Under the pieces are notes generated by a model, which saw only the letters and a program-made list of their open reading frames with translations, made no database searches and had not been told where the DNA came from. A DNA stretch of 64,000 nucleotides from Gonatopus flavifemur (lineage: Eukaryota; Arthropoda; Insecta; Hymenoptera; Dryinidae). Positions 37,095-50,228 of the stretch are shown piece after piece (positions within the stretch are counted from its first letter, which is position 1; every line of letters begins with the position of its first letter). The translations under genes and the position numbers were made by a program. The DNA lies in the NCBI GenBank assembly GCA_018340375.1, contig JAFFJZ010000006.1, positions 29,642,001-29,706,000 on the forward strand, written 5' to 3'.

Positions 37095-40000
37095 TTATAT
37101 TGGAATTGGTAAATCTTTTGCGACTAATACTAATATTTGGTCGATACTGAGACACCAATTGACAATATTTTTAGAAACTTTACACCAGTTTTCTCCATGA
37201 TGCGGCTCTGCCGTCACACATCGTTTTTTAACATCTTCTTGCTGTTCTTCGGTACCATTGAGAAGTTCGAATTTATAAAAATATGCCCAAGCGTCTCCTA
37301 AATCTGGATCTATTTTAACGGTTCGATTGAACCAATCTCTACATTTAGAGATTTTATGTTCACACCAAAATAATCTGAAAAATCGACAATAAATTGAATA
37401 AATAAATAAATGAAATAGTCAATACAGAAATTCAAAGCTTACTTAGAAACTGCAAGTAGTACGTGTGGATCGTGTTCACATTTTTTCAACGCATCCACAC
37501 TTTTAGTCTTTCTTTGTGGTCTCGGTTCCATAAAAATCGCCTCCGCCCAAAGTAATCCAGAAGTTGGACACTCTTGTAACGCTTTAGCCATCAAAGTATT
37601 TGCCATATCCCGTACTCCACCGGTTCTCAGTTCATTCCTGATAGCTTCCAACCAAAGTTCAGCATTCTTTGGATTTCGTAAACGAGCTTTCTCCAAAACC
37701 GATCGAGCTTTTGTCACTTGGTGTTTTCTGTGTTCCAATTGCGCCAACAAACGCCATAGAGGAATCGAAGTTGGGCATTTTTTTATCTGAAAAGAAAAAG
37801 AAAAGAATAAATAAGTTGAGTAAAAAATGAAATCAATATCAATCATTCGAAGAGAGTATTGAACTTACAGCTTGATTATATGTTTCCAAAGCTTTATCCA
37901 AGTTTCCTTGTTGTTCTTCAATTTGACCCTTCATCAACCATAACTTGGGAAAATCATCAAAAGCTTCGAGAGCTTCTTTTAACAAATGTAACGCCGCGTC
38001 AAGATTATCGAGAGCCCATTCCAATTTAGCACTTTTCATCATAACTCTTGGCGTCGGAGCCGAGGCTCTTGCTTTGGCCAACAATCGACGGGCTCTTTCG
38101 TATTCTGAATTTTCAGATTCCAATTTTACAGCTGCTAACCAAATTTCTTCTGAATTTGGATTAGCTTGAAAAGCGAGCGATAAGATACCTCGTGCCGCTG
38201 GAACATCTCCCTGAAAGGGAAATTTCATGTTTGTGAATATGTAATTAAAATCGTGGACGAATGAGAAAAGAAATACATACGGCTAGCCATTTGGATTTTG
38301 CACCCATCAACCATAATACTTCGCTCTTTGGACAATGAGCAACCGCTCTTTGTAGTAACGATTCCAAAGATTCCCGAGTTCCATATTGTTTCTCAAAGTA
38401 CGCAGCCCTCAACCAAATAGACTTTTTACTAGGGAACGTGGATAGAGCGTAGGCGTATACGGCTCTCGCGCATTCCAAAGCTCCTTGTTGAGCACACTAG
38501 AATTAAAGAAAATTTTGGTATCATTCACTTTGTATTTCAAAGTCGATTGAAAAAGAGAATAACGATTTACCGTTTCAGCATCCTCCATCCAAGTATGTTT
38601 CCTATCTTCCTCCTCGACACCAAATCCGATAATAGCTTTGACTATAACCTGACACGTATGCACCGCTCCAGCTTTTTCAGCTTCCATCGCTTCTTTGAAC
38701 CAATGTTCACGATTTATTTCTACCCCATTAGCGCTCAATGAAGAGATCGCTCGATCAATAATTTTATCAACCATGTGTTTATTGCCATTAGCTTCCTCTA
38801 ATTTTGCAGCCGTAGTCCAAATTTGTCTATCCGTTGGAATATTTTCTCGAGCTTTATTTAAAACTTTTCTAGCATTGTCGTAAGTTTCGAGTCTGGCCAA
38901 TGCGAGCCACAAGTCGACGCTAGTTGGGCAACATTCTACCGCTCTACTCAATAAAATACGTGCATCTTCGGGTTCTTCCAATTCGACCGCAGCTTTCCAT
39001 AATCTTACCGAATTGGGAATATGCTCGAGAGCTTTGCGATAAACTCGTCTCTTGGCTTTTGTCTCAGTCTCCAAATCCGCGGCTTTTATCCAAATTCTAA
39101 CAGACGTGGGTATGTGTCGTACCGACTGAGCTATCACTGCTTTAGCGGTATCGGGAGGTTGAAGTCTCGCCGCCTCCAACCATAAATCCTCGGAAGTAGG
39201 ATTCACTTCGCATCCTTTCATTATCAAATTACGTGCAGCTTGCACTTTACCTGTGACCTCTTCCAAACGGGCGGAAGCGATCCACGCGGGAGGATGATTG
39301 GGATTGGTTTCTCGGACAGATTTCAATAAGAGTCTGGCTTTTTTGATATCGCTGGAAAGAAAAAAAAACAAAAAATTACATTACTTTAGATGTTTTTGCA
39401 AAGAAAAGATATAAACTTACTTGATATCGCCACCGTACGTCGGTATCATGCTTTGTAAGTCGGTGAGATAACCTTTGGGATCTACCACGGTCTGTCCTTC
39501 AACGGAATCCGATACTTGATTGAGTTTTACGTTCATAAGAGTATTTCTAGCTTGTCCAATTTTTCTTAAATCTAAATCACCAGTGGGGGTTAGCATTCCT
39601 GGAGTTGCCATACCAGGCATCATGGAAGCCAAACCGCTAGTCGGATCGATACTCGTTGCGGTTTCACCACCCAAATTTCTGGCTAACACAGAATCTGGTA
39701 GAGGAGTGAATTTTTCAGCTCTGGGATTTCTTTGTTTACGATTTCTCGCGTCACCTACTTCGGGAACATTTTTCCATTCGTCTTCGGTAACATTTACCAA
39801 TTCTCTCTTCAAATCAGAGAATTGTTGTTGAATTTTCGGACGTTCTTGACGATATCTTTCCAACTCTTCTCTGAGTCTTTTTTCTCTATATTCTTTACGT
39901 TTTTCATCCATTCGTTTGTCTATTGCTTCATAAATTGCATCTGCTTCTTCATCATCCTTGTCGTATGGATCCTAGGATAATAAATTCAGTTATGTTTAAC

Positions 40001-40668
40001 ATATCGATTTTGTATCAACACCTTTGATTCTCTTCATAAGTTCAATATGATTTACCTTACTGAACAAGGATCCTCCGTATCCAGAGAATTCATCGTAATT
40101 AGAATCATTTAAATCTTCTTCGTCTTCTTCCTCTTCTTCTTTCTTTTTTGTGCGTTTGGTTGGAGGAGCGTGTCTGTCATCCCTATTGAATGATCACAAA
40201 GTGAATTTATCTCTTTCAAATTTTCTCAAATGGTAATTATTGTGCGGGTAAGAGCTTTTATAATCAAATCGAATAACATGTATGGCAGCATTGGTGTTTC
40301 GGCAAACAATATCATGATGGCATAAGACATACGCGTAATACAAAAATAATGAACAATTTGTATGTGGAGTAGAATGACGTATTATAGACGAAAACTTACG
40401 AAACATCGTTAGCATCTCGAGCTGGACCGATATCAGATCTAGTAGTGAATCCAGTTGCACTAAAAAAACAAACCAATTTCGAGGTTAGAAAAGTAATAGT
40501 ACTCAATAAATTAGAATATATGAACAGTGAAGGGAAATTTATTTGAAAAACTTCATTGTGTATTAACACTTACCCTCTTCCAACACCAGCTACATATCCT
40601 AAAGGAGCTGGTACACCAAGAAAGTGCTTTTTATTTCGCGTTGACAGAGATGCAGAGGGCACCGCCAT
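37095..40668 (-). CDS. Prp6: PRPF6, U4/U6-U5 tri-snRNP splicing factor
   Basis: PRPF6 is a HAT/TPR-repeat scaffold bridging U5 and U4/U6 snRNPs in the nucleus; it is needed for tri-snRNP assembly. Nine exons on the minus strand are 40668-40574, 40459-40400, 40182-40056, 39971-39421, 39351-38571, 38496-38281, 38210-37869, 37786-37443 and 37374-37095. They total 2796 nt and 931 residues (human 941) with every phase closing. The N-terminal PRP1 domain shows [26 protein letters not shown] and [12 protein letters not shown], then [13 protein letters not shown] and [13 protein letters not shown] wording ([20 protein letters not shown]). HAT repeats run from about residue 280 to the end ([47 protein letters not shown]). 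It is divergent from CHID1. Confidence 0.97.
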
Positions 40669-41205
40669 TTTGCTTAGTTATAACCATGCACTTGAATATT
40701 GCAGTCATGCGGTATAATCACCCTTGATAATGTAAAAAGGACTTTCATTCAATCATTTCATCAAAATCTTCAGTAATGGAAATGATTAATAATTTTTTGT
40801 TAGATCGAATATCGTTGATCACTTATAAAACTGAAAAAATCACAGTAGTGCGAGTGCGAGTAGTCTGACATGTACAATAGGTAAACAAAATTCCTGTTTA
40901 TTCTTTCCCTTGGATCTTATTACATTTTTCTGTTTTTATTGAATTTTAGATAATAATAATTCTTGAACGAAGAGGAAAAAATGTTTATATGATATAAAAC
41001 AAATTCTAAATATTTGAAATTCATAAATCACGAAATATAATAACGAAGATATAAGAGAATAAAAAAACAGAACTCTATTTACCTGCTGTACATGAACACA
41101 TGTTTTTCTCGTGTATTTGACATTTGATTATTTGCCAACAAAGCGATATTGTCACATGAATATTGTTACTTGAAAAATTTCTTACAAAAACAAAGGATCA
41201 TTATT
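40669..41205. promoter_or_regulatory. Divergent PRPF6/CHID1 promoter region
   Basis: The two start codons point away from each other across 537 bp with no exon between, so both promoters must lie here or in unseen 5'UTR exons. No TATA box or motif was clear enough to call. Confidence 0.55.
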
Positions 41206-42945
41206 ATGAATGCAATAGCACCGATAATATATGTTTTATTCATCATTGGATCAATAGAAAGCACATTATCGCCTCCTAAAGATAAAATTAATAAAAAGGA
41301 AAAATCTAAATATGAAATTAAGGTGAGTTTTTTTAAGGTATTCCACTATTTTTTAAATCATTTCACGATATTAAAATTATTCGTCCAATTATAGAAAGGA
41401 CCAATAAATCAAGATGTGTTTCAAAGACGACTGGTCGTACCAGAACCAAAAATACAAGACATTATTCAAGAATCTGGATTATACAGTAATGATACCGGAA
41501 AGAGGAAATTTTCTGGAGATGTGTTGGGATACATAACGCCGGTAAATGTTTCTCTATCTAGAAAATGATATAAACTATTCAGACGAGCGTTACATCAAAT
41601 TTGTATAGTCTATTACTATTCATCTTCATCTGTCTCAGAAATACAAATGCATATAATTATTTACAGTGGAATAGCAATGGTTATGAAATTTCCAAAACCT
41701 TTCATGGAAAGTTTACTATGCTTTCTCCAGTATGGTTGACGCTTCCTTTTGGAGATGCATCGTTCAAGTTATCTACTCACGATGTCCAGAAAAAATGGTT
41801 GAAAGAGATTAAAAGCTTGAATACCAAACAACACATTGTTCAAGGTGAGAAAATAATAATAATTTGTGGCATATATTGAATTTTACTTATATTCATTCAT
41901 CTTCCAGTATTACCTCGAGTATTGTTTGAAAACTGGCCACCCAATAAAATCATGGAGTTACAATCGGATGTGAAAAAACTGTCACAGATGATCAAGTCCC
42001 TCGTCACTACTGCCGAGGTAAACAATATTTTTTGTTTTCAATCATTTTTCAAATACAATATAAATTCTCAATAACGACTTTTCAGAATTTTAGTTTCAAT
42101 GGCTACGTATTAGAAATGTGGAATCAATTTGTCTTCACTGGAGTGGATATGCAAATTGTGGTTTCTTTGATTGTAACTATAGCCAAAGAATTGAAAAAAC
42201 ATAATCTAAATACTGTGATAGCGATACCACCGTTGAGACCGTGAGTGAATAGTCAATTATCATCAAGTAAAAAGAAAATATGTATTAAATGTTTAATTTG
42301 TCGTTTGTTTATCGATATTATTGTGTTGTAGGGTAAAAATTCAATTATTTTCAAAAGAACATTTCGACGCATTATCGCCACACGTTAAAGCATTTTCTTT
42401 AATGACGTACGATTATTCGACCACCCAAAGTCCAGGTCCCAACAGCCCTCTACATTGGGCAAGAGGATGCGTGGAGGGCTTAGTTCCAAACAGCGATGAT
42501 CCAAGAAGATCGCAGATATTATTGGGTTTGAATTTTTATGGATACTACTATCCGGTCGAAGGCGGCGGACCTATCGTTGGTTCCGAATATTTAAAACTTC
42601 TTGAATCGTACAAAGCAAAAATTCAATGGGATGATACAAACAAAGAACACTTAATTGAATTGAAGTAAGATTTTATATCCTTTGTTTATATTTCGAATTC
42701 CAAATTTTAGTATCTATAAGATAATTTGAATTATTTTATGATTTATCAAGGAATTCTTGCATGTAATGAAAAACCCTGTATTTTATATACTCATGTGTTT
42801 CAGATTAAAACCAGGCAATGGATATATTTTTTATCCTACACTGTATTCGCTTCAACATCGTCTGGATCTCGCTGCGGAATTAGGTACAGGAATTTCCGTG
42901 TGGGAATTAGGTCAAGGATTGAATTATTTTTATGATATGTTGTAA
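41206..42945 (+). CDS. Chitinase domain-containing protein 1 (CHID1-like, GH18)
   Basis: CHID1 (stabilin-1-interacting chitinase-like protein) is a secreted or lysosomal GH18-fold protein that binds saccharides; vertebrate family members are not known as efficient chitinases. Exons 41206-41322, 41395-41541, 41667-41844, 41908-42017, 42086-42240, 42332-42664 and 42804-42945 sum to 393 residues, the same as human CHID1. A signal peptide (residues 1 to about 20, [14 protein letters not shown]) precedes the GH18 barrel. Landmarks are [34 protein letters not shown] (the usual DxxDxDxE chitinase motif is degraded, with Glu kept), [33 protein letters not shown] and [17 protein letters not shown]. 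Start: first in-frame ATG and fits the signal peptide. AATAAA is at 42969. Confidence 0.95.
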
Positions 42946-43537
42946 ATAATATCAAAAGTTTTTAATTCAATAAAATTTGTTACATTGTGTAATCAGAGAT
43001 TCAAGCATTTAAAAAACAAAACAAAAGTAATTAATACTGACAGTCTTAAAGAGATAACAAGGTACCCTCGGAGTAAACATTTTCTCAGATTATTTCTGGA
43101 AAATTGCAGATCTCCTCGTAAATTCAGTTCAGAGAATTCTCATTGAGAATTTATTTACTCGGTCTGTACGCTGGTATTTACTTTATTGAATTAAATCCAA
43201 TTCTGGAGAATAGCAGGGATGACTCTACCAGAATCTTCCTTGTGAAATGATTGGCTGTAATTAAAATATTGCTCTGTATCTTCTCTTCTGTCCTAAGTCT
43301 ACATGGAAAAAATAGATTGAAATTTGTTAGTGCTGGCGCCCGGGTTTAGACGGATTTTTTTCCTGTGTAAAGTGAAGATACAGAGCAATAATTTAGATTA
43401 TATTTAAATAATTTTACAGAACAGATCAGGCCAACGACTCGCCCCTGGTGTCACCTTAAATGCAGTTGAAAGAAACAACAGAAGGAATAAATTAATTCAA
43501 TCTTATATTTAGATAACGATCACATTTGATTCAGTCC
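42946..43537. other. Convergent intergenic region with a small foldback
   Basis: Between CHID1 and the SDR gene. An inverted pair ATTGCTCTGTATCTTC (43268-43283) and GAAGATACAGAGCAAT (43374-43389) marks a MITE-like element of about 120 bp. Otherwise nothing was recognised. Confidence 0.55.
43268..43389. mobile_element. Small foldback MITE
   Basis: Exact 16-bp inverted ends ATTGCTCTGTATCTTC and GAAGATACAGAGCAAT around a GGCGCCCGGG-containing centre. No target duplication is clear. Confidence 0.6.
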
Positions 43538-46500
43538 CTAGAATTCAGATTTGTTGTTTTCTATGGGAGCGACGTTGTTATTTTTCTTCAGTATCTCTTC
43601 TCTTTCTTCTCGTTTTTTTAACATCATCATGGACTGTGGACCTTGTATGATATAATACATTAAAGCCCAGCACATTTTTGCAGGTAACAAACTGAAAAAA
43701 AAAACATTACCATTTTGTTATAGGAGTGAGATGAATGTATGAGGGACGAAAAGATTCAATGATTTACAAACCATTTGAGCGGTAATAGGTATCTCACACT
43801 GCCAGGTAATACAACATTTACTTCATTCGTTAATATACCTGTTACAATTTTTTCAGCGACGTACTCTGGCTCTAACATTTTCATAAGTCTGTGTGGAAAA
43901 AAGAAATTCATGAATCCGGAACATAACAAAATTAGACTGGTAGAAATGGATCATTTTCAAAAATCACAAGATTCAACTGCAGTACTTGTTGCACAGACGA
44001 ACTATGATCGAAGGAGTTAACAAAGTGAACTCGATGTTAACTCGAAAAGGTGTCATGTTCACGAGAAGAAGAGAGTATAGCTGTGTTAGCTATCCTGTTT
44101 CAAACTTTCTATTCAATCTTACTGAAACGCGCAGATTTCCGATTCAAATTTAATAGGTATCGATCGGTTTCTATTGAATATTTGTTCGTTTAATGAGAAT
44201 GGATTGGATTCTTTAATCAGTGTATTTAAATTAGTTAACGAAAGTAGTTGGCTTGTCGAAACAATTTTCTGTAAAACTCTTTAAAAGTCTTTAGAACTCT
44301 GAATAAAGCTGAATAAGAGTTAAGAAGACTTATTCAGAGTTTGACAGACAAAAAATATAAGCAAGAAAGATGACTTTATAAGAGTCTTGAAGGTTTCAAA
44401 AGACTCATATAGTTTTAATATATATTTTTAAGAAAAATATATGTTTACTTATATGTATGAATTGATGATATGTACAAATAATTTCGATGTTTTGTTTCAA
44501 CTTTAATTTATTTTTAAGTTATATTCTGCTTTGTAACACAAATTCAACTATTATTACTTCACGAGGCTTTTTAAACCTTCAAAACTCTTATAAAGTCATC
44601 TTCCTTGCTTATATTCTTTTTTCTCTGTAAAACTCTGAATAAGTCTTATTAACTCTTAATAACTCTTGTGAAAAGAACGCGATGAGCAGAGATAATTATT
44701 TTCATCCAAAACAATGATTTTACTCACCTAGGTTTGACTCCATGAAACATTCCAGTGTTGATGAAATAAGGACAAACTAAAGTGAGATGAATTCCATCGT
44801 ATCCGTGTGCCTGAAAATATCAAAACTCTTGAAAATTTGAATCAAATAATATCTTATATCCTGTTGTCTTGAAAATTGTTACCCTAAGCTCGCTGTAAAG
44901 ACTCTCGTGATAACCAATAGCTGCGAATTTAGTACCGGAATAATCGGTGCAATTGTAAGTGCCTAACAATCCAGCGACGCTTGCCACGGTAACTATATGG
45001 CCATGATTATCTCTCATCATATCCTTTATAAACGCTTTTGTTATCTAAAACACACAAAAGAAGCAGAAATGAAGAAATTTCTCAAAAGTTTATTGATCAA
45101 TTTGACGAAATATCGATTAAACTTACCCAATAATGGGATAAAATATTCACTTTGTAAGTGTGTTCAACTTCCTGATCTGGTAATTCCCACAAAGTTTCCC
45201 CGTACACGTATCCGGCGTTATTTATCAAAATATTGACCTAAAAATGCAAAACAAAGAACACTCGATTGATTATATTTTTTCAAAAATGTGTGATAGAGAA
45301 AAGTCGTGTAAATCAAAAAGAACACATTTATTCATTCGTTCATCCTCTAATGCTACTCCGCTGACTTTCACTCGATGTGATACATCGGCAAACGAAACAA
45401 CAGCAGATCATTATATTATCTACATTGCAATTTAGTAGAATTCCGTGAATAAAGGTTTCTTCTGAAAACTTCTTTCACTTGCCGTTCCAACATCCTCTTT
45501 CACGTCTTTTGCAATTTTATAAACTTCTTCTTTATTTGTAATATCACAAACGTAACCCCAACATTTCCCACCAGATTTTCTAATCTCTTCCACAGTTTCT
45601 TCTATACCTGGAAAAATCAAGGATTCATATTTTTATCGAAACAATCATTTTCTATATTTTCAAGACTATGCATAATAAAGAAAAATAATAATACTAATGT
45701 GAAACCTGCTCAAAAGATCCAATTCAAACCTATTAACTGGTCAATCAGTATGAATCAGATTTTTCAGAGGTCAAATAGAAAAATTCCCGGACAAAAATCT
45801 AATTCAAACTGATTGACGAGTTGTTGACTTTAAATCGGATTTTTGAAGCAGGGAAGAATAGTGAAATCTATAATTTGAAATAATAGTTTTATGACTACGC
45901 CTTATTAACCTATTTCTCGTCAATGAAACAACAAGGTGAGAATATTTTCATAAAAAATACGAAACGTGGAGTCTCATAAAGCGACTTTTGTGAGAATAAG
46001 TGATTTCATGTACTGGCCGTAAACGCGACTCATAAGCGGGAGCAATAAATTTTAGCGTTTGTCGGCTACCAACCAGTAAAACGCTCTGCACGCATCGATA
46101 AAAATAAAATAATATGTGTCCGTGAATAAAAGCGTTTGTTTTACATAAATTTGAATCAAAGATGTACAGAATAATTCATTGAATAATTGTTTTCGTGTTT
46201 GTTCCGATGGCCTTTTCAAATATTATGTTTTCTGGGAAATGAAATGAAATTCAATCTTTCCTTAATCCTCGATAAAATCGATAATCATCAATTTATAGAG
46301 ATCTCAACTTTCATATTAAGTTTGATGGACAATCTCTTATGGCTGGACTTTAATGAACGGGTATTTTGTATATGAAAGTTTTAGTCGCAGACTTGTCCTT
46401 TCGCACAACAGAAAATAGCGAGGAGATCGCGAGATTTTGATTTTAAATGTGTAGAACTGATTCACAGGTGGACTAAACCAAGGATTTGTATTTATGGATC

Positions 46501-47254
46501 CAAAAGGAATTTAAAGGAAGTTGCTTTAGATGAGAAATCGGAAAAAAAGAGAATCGATTCTCTTCAGATCGTCCATCTCTGGATTTCAATAAAATTTTCT
46601 TTTTTCAAATAAACAATTTCAAACAAAATCAGCGCAATTATATCGTAATATTTTCGAAAAATACGTTTGATATGCGCGACAAGTTTCGTCTAACAAACCA
46701 GGATCAATTATTAGCATATAAATTTACAATCGACTCCGCGTATGGCTGGAATACTAAATACAATCAACATATTTCAAAGGTATTGTCACGTCACTACGTA
46801 CTTCGAGAATAAAAGATGGTTAATTCTTTCTCAAACGTCCCACATAATACGTCGTTTTTTGTTTTAGTTCAAGGTTTCTTCAAGCTGTTTCCATTTGTTA
46901 CGTTTCGTTTGAAAAACAGTGAATTATAGATCTCCTGTTAGAAACTTCAGTTTCGCAAGGATAACTTCCGTTGAAGTAAAGATTGTAATCATCGAACTGT
47001 TGAGAAAACTACTTACCAGGTTTATTGATGTCCCAAATAATGACTCGAGCGCCAATATTGGCGAGTTTTTGACTGATCAATTTGCCAATTCCTCCGGCAC
47101 CTCCGGTAACCAAAACCGTCTCACCCTCGATCGATTTAACTCGATAACTTGTAGGAATAAACGTGAGTATCAGAGATTCCGTTATGTACACTATCGTCAT
47201 CCCAATGAATAATAAGGTATCATATACGATGGAGAACATGTGTTTGAACTTCAT
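43538..47254 (-). CDS. Short-chain dehydrogenase/reductase, SDR16C / 17-beta-HSD 11/13-like
   Basis: An NAD(P)-dependent oxidoreductase of the SDR16C type, whose members act on retinoids or sterols and anchor to ER or lipid droplets; the substrate here is unknown. Minus-strand exons are 47254-47017, 45607-45483, 45237-45127, 45044-44883, 44810-44728, 43888-43772 and 43691-43538, giving 329 residues. An N-terminal hydrophobic segment (about residues 9-33) precedes the cofactor loop TGGAGGIG (50-57). Then come WDIN, NNAG (127-130), Ser180 and the catalytic YSGTK (Tyr193, Lys197). The intron after 45483 uses a GC donor (GCAAGT). The exon 6 end is my choice of donor GTTTGT at 43771, because the alternative GTAAAT donor shifts exon 7 out of the conserved LLPAKMCWALMYY frame. 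Confidence 0.9.
44318..44662. mobile_element. Foldback element in an SDR intron
   Basis: Arms of about 85 bp at 44318-44400 and 44572-44662 are imperfect inverted copies. Shared words are GACTTATTCAGAGTTT, ATATAAGCAAG, AAGATGACTTTATAAGAGT and GAAGGTTT. It lies wholly inside the intron 43889-44727. Confidence 0.7.
45705..45852. mobile_element. Foldback element in the first SDR intron
   Basis: A 148-bp foldback with ends CCTGCT-CAAAAGATCC and its imperfect complement. The arms of about 65 bp share ATCCAATTCAAA-like and GGTCAATCAGTATGAATC-like words. Confidence 0.65.
45853..47016 (-). other. Remainder of first SDR intron
   Basis: Intronic sequence with no exon or clear repeat that I can support. 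Confidence 0.5.
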
Positions 47255-48055
47255 TTTGGGAATCCTGCAAAGAAGAACGAGGGTTGAAAATATTCGAAAA
47301 AAGGGGAACAATCAGGATTTTGTAAAACAATCTATCAAGATGAGAGCATAAACTTTCCTTTTGCGGTATTATCGATTGAAGATGGGTAGATCGAATTGCA
47401 AAACCCTGGCATTAACTCCGTATGGAACATGGAACCACAGCCTTAGGAAAATAATACAAGTACGGATTTACGATATTACTATATTCATTCGTGTTTCTTC
47501 AACAACATACATGGCACTTCACGAGCATATATACATGCATACATGCACGGTTGTGCAAGCAGGTACCATTATACCATACAGATGAAGAAAGCGAAACCAA
47601 TTTATGTAGTATAGAAATCTAATGAAGATTATATCAAATAACATTTATAATGAGAAACATCAAATGAACTTATTTCGTGATGCAAATGATACAAACAAAC
47701 TGATTTTTATGACTCTTTCGTTTAATGTTCTTTACTACCACGATGCTTCGACCACACGTTTGGTGAAATGTTACGTTTTAATTATTCGAATCCCGGTATT
47801 GGTGTAATGTGTGACATCATTTTTCCAGGATATTACACGGTTCAAGATTAATAACGGTGTTATGATCATTTTAATTATTCAATACTAAATGCAAATGGAA
47901 TAATATAAAAGAATTATAAAGATCTACTCGCTTAACCAGAATATTATCTCAAATTAATGTGTTGATTTATTATTCCCTGAACTTGAAATGAGGGAAAAAT
48001 AAATTATCAAAATTTTCATTTTAGATGGAACAAAAATCTGAAACAATTTATATCC

Positions 48056-48294
48056 TACACTGTAAACAATTTTATCGGAATGCAGTAATTAACACATACA
48101 TGCGTTATACGAATTTTCCCAACTTGTCCAGAAATTTACTATGAAATGTTGGGAAAAATCCCATAAAATTTGAAATTTTCAGACAAATGTATGGGAAATT
48201 TCATATAAATGTACTGGAAATTGATTTCTTAATCAGTGATTGGAATTTTCCGGTTGGTGTACACAGAAAAATTCCGATTATTTTTTACAGTGTA
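48056..48294. mobile_element. MITE with TACACTGTAAA ends
   Basis: Inverted ends TACACTGTAAA (48056) and TTTACAGTGTA (ending 48294) enclose 239 bp rich in GGGAAA-TTTC words. The outer TA may be the target duplication. There is no coding frame. Confidence 0.6.
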
Positions 48295-48376
48295 CCTTTT
48301 TTCATAATTCAAATCCTTTTCGGATTTGTACTCCGTTCAAAAGTGACATACAATGGAAATGGATGCTATATAAAAG

Positions 48377-48389
48377 CCCCCCCCCCCCC
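48377..48389. repeat. Poly-C tract
   Basis: Thirteen consecutive C in an AT-rich context. Confidence 0.9.
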
Positions 48390-49494
48390 GGAATTGAGTG
48401 TTATTTTGACTCCAAACGATGTTAAAATATTACCATGCGGTGTCAAAATAACATAACAGTGTGCTCACTCTGTTGTGAAATCTTGATTATTCTAGATACA
48501 ACCCCCTCTTAGGAAACTTATTTATGTTATATTGGCCAGAAACGCTTCACCTTTTTTTTCCAAAGAATGAAGCGTTTTGGTCCGAATAAAGTAAATTTAT
48601 CCAAGTCTCGTCGCATATCAAACCGCCTTCTATAGACTTCTGGAATTCGATAAGAAAAACTGTAAGCGCATTGTAAAAAATGTGGGCACTTTTTCTTCAC
48701 ACTGTTGATGGATTTCGTCCACCTCATCGCAGGAGAATTGTTTTTCCATAAAAAATGAGATATTTTTCTACCACTTTGAGGAATTATTTTGTTTTTTGGG
48801 TGTTGAATTCTTCAGAAATTATGGTGAAAAATTCCCCATCTGTGGATGAACTTCGCTGCCACCATTTTTGAAAGAAAAATTCCACAATGATTTTTTATAG
48901 CGTGTCATAAAATCCTACAAAATTTCATAAATACTGTTTCAAACCCAAGAAAACCTATAAAATCGATCTATGCGATTCCACGGAGACTTTAATGACAGGG
49001 AGAGTCAACGAAAATTCAAATGATTCATCGCGTGGACAGAAAACATTCTATGCGTTGAAATTCCAAAAAGCTGTGACAGAAAATCATAAAATATCATCAA
49101 AAGAAACATAAATATTACCTCAATTCGAAAATATCCTTCTACTTTGTAAACGTGTTACTTTTTCTGCATGAAAAATTCACTTTCTTTAATCGAGAACGTA
49201 TCCTGTTGATTCGACGGATGTGAACTGTATCATGTTCCCCTAGAGGTATCCTCGAAGATGAAGTCTCGTCAGTGGTATTTATCTTTTCCTCAGAGATTCA
49301 GAAGCGTTACGAGAATTCGATTTCTTTTTTTGAATTTTAACTTTCAACTTTTAATCCACGAAATTTAGTGAACAAAAAAAAATACTCATTTTACTTTATA
49401 ATCAATTCGATTATATAACTAAAATAATAATCAATGAGAAATTTGTTATGGATTGTGAAATTGTAAATATTAAATATATTTTACGATGAATATT

Positions 49495-49525
49495 ATGAAT
49501 ATTATTATTATTATTATTATTATTT
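49495..49525. repeat. (ATT)n microsatellite
   Basis: ATT trinucleotide run. Confidence 0.85.
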
Positions 49526-50166
49526 GTAATAATCGAAGTTTATTATGATAAATCGAAACACCGTTTGTTTTATGCGAGTAAAAACAAAATATCACAACAA
49601 CATCGACAAGGTGTGACAACTAGGAAGTATCGCGCGGAGAAGCTTCTTCGTTCGCCAGCGTGCCTGCTGGTTGTAGGATCTAGACTGCATCGAGCGTCCT
49701 ACCTCTGCCATTCACGTGCCTGGATATCTCGTCGGGTGATCATAGAGAGAACTTCGTACGTTCGTTTCTGTATAGCTTTGTATAGAATTACGAATTGATT
49801 TGATTTACGGCATGCAAACGTAGATTCGTAACTACCAAATACACAAAACATTGTAACGTGAAAGTTGAATGTAGGTGTTTCATAGGGAAGTTCGATGCAC
49901 TTTATCACGTTTCGAAGGGTCACCTGTAAAAACGTGCAATGAGGTGATTCTTGTTATGCATTTATGTATCGTGTATGCTTTCGTGTGTGGTTTTTGATTA
50001 AAACTTCTCTTTCGGGAGAAAGTAAAAATCCCTGTCATGGAATTGATATGTATGCTTCCGTATAATTTTGTTTCCCACCAACATGATTTACAAGAATTCG
50101 TCGTTATTGCTTACTTTTAACGTGATACGAGCGTACAAACTACAAAAAAATGCGTGCCTCGATTCG

Positions 50167-50228
50167 AAATATCTCTCTGTACAGCACTTCTTTAGCATCT
50201 CGAGAAATGCTGTATAAAGAGATATTTT
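50167..50228. other. 62-nt hairpin of pre-miRNA size
   Basis: The arm AAATATCTCTCTGTACAGCA and the opposite arm TGCTGTATAAAGAGATATTT can pair over about 22 positions with few mismatches, including wobble pairs, around a loop of about 16 nt. The size matches a microRNA precursor, but a very short MITE is an equal possibility. I do not recognise a known seed. Confidence 0.3.

Noticed and set aside
43691..43760. Alternative SDR donor at GTAAAT (after TGG TTT)
   Set aside because: It would put the last exon in a frame lacking the conserved LLPAKMCWALMYY stretch and end early.
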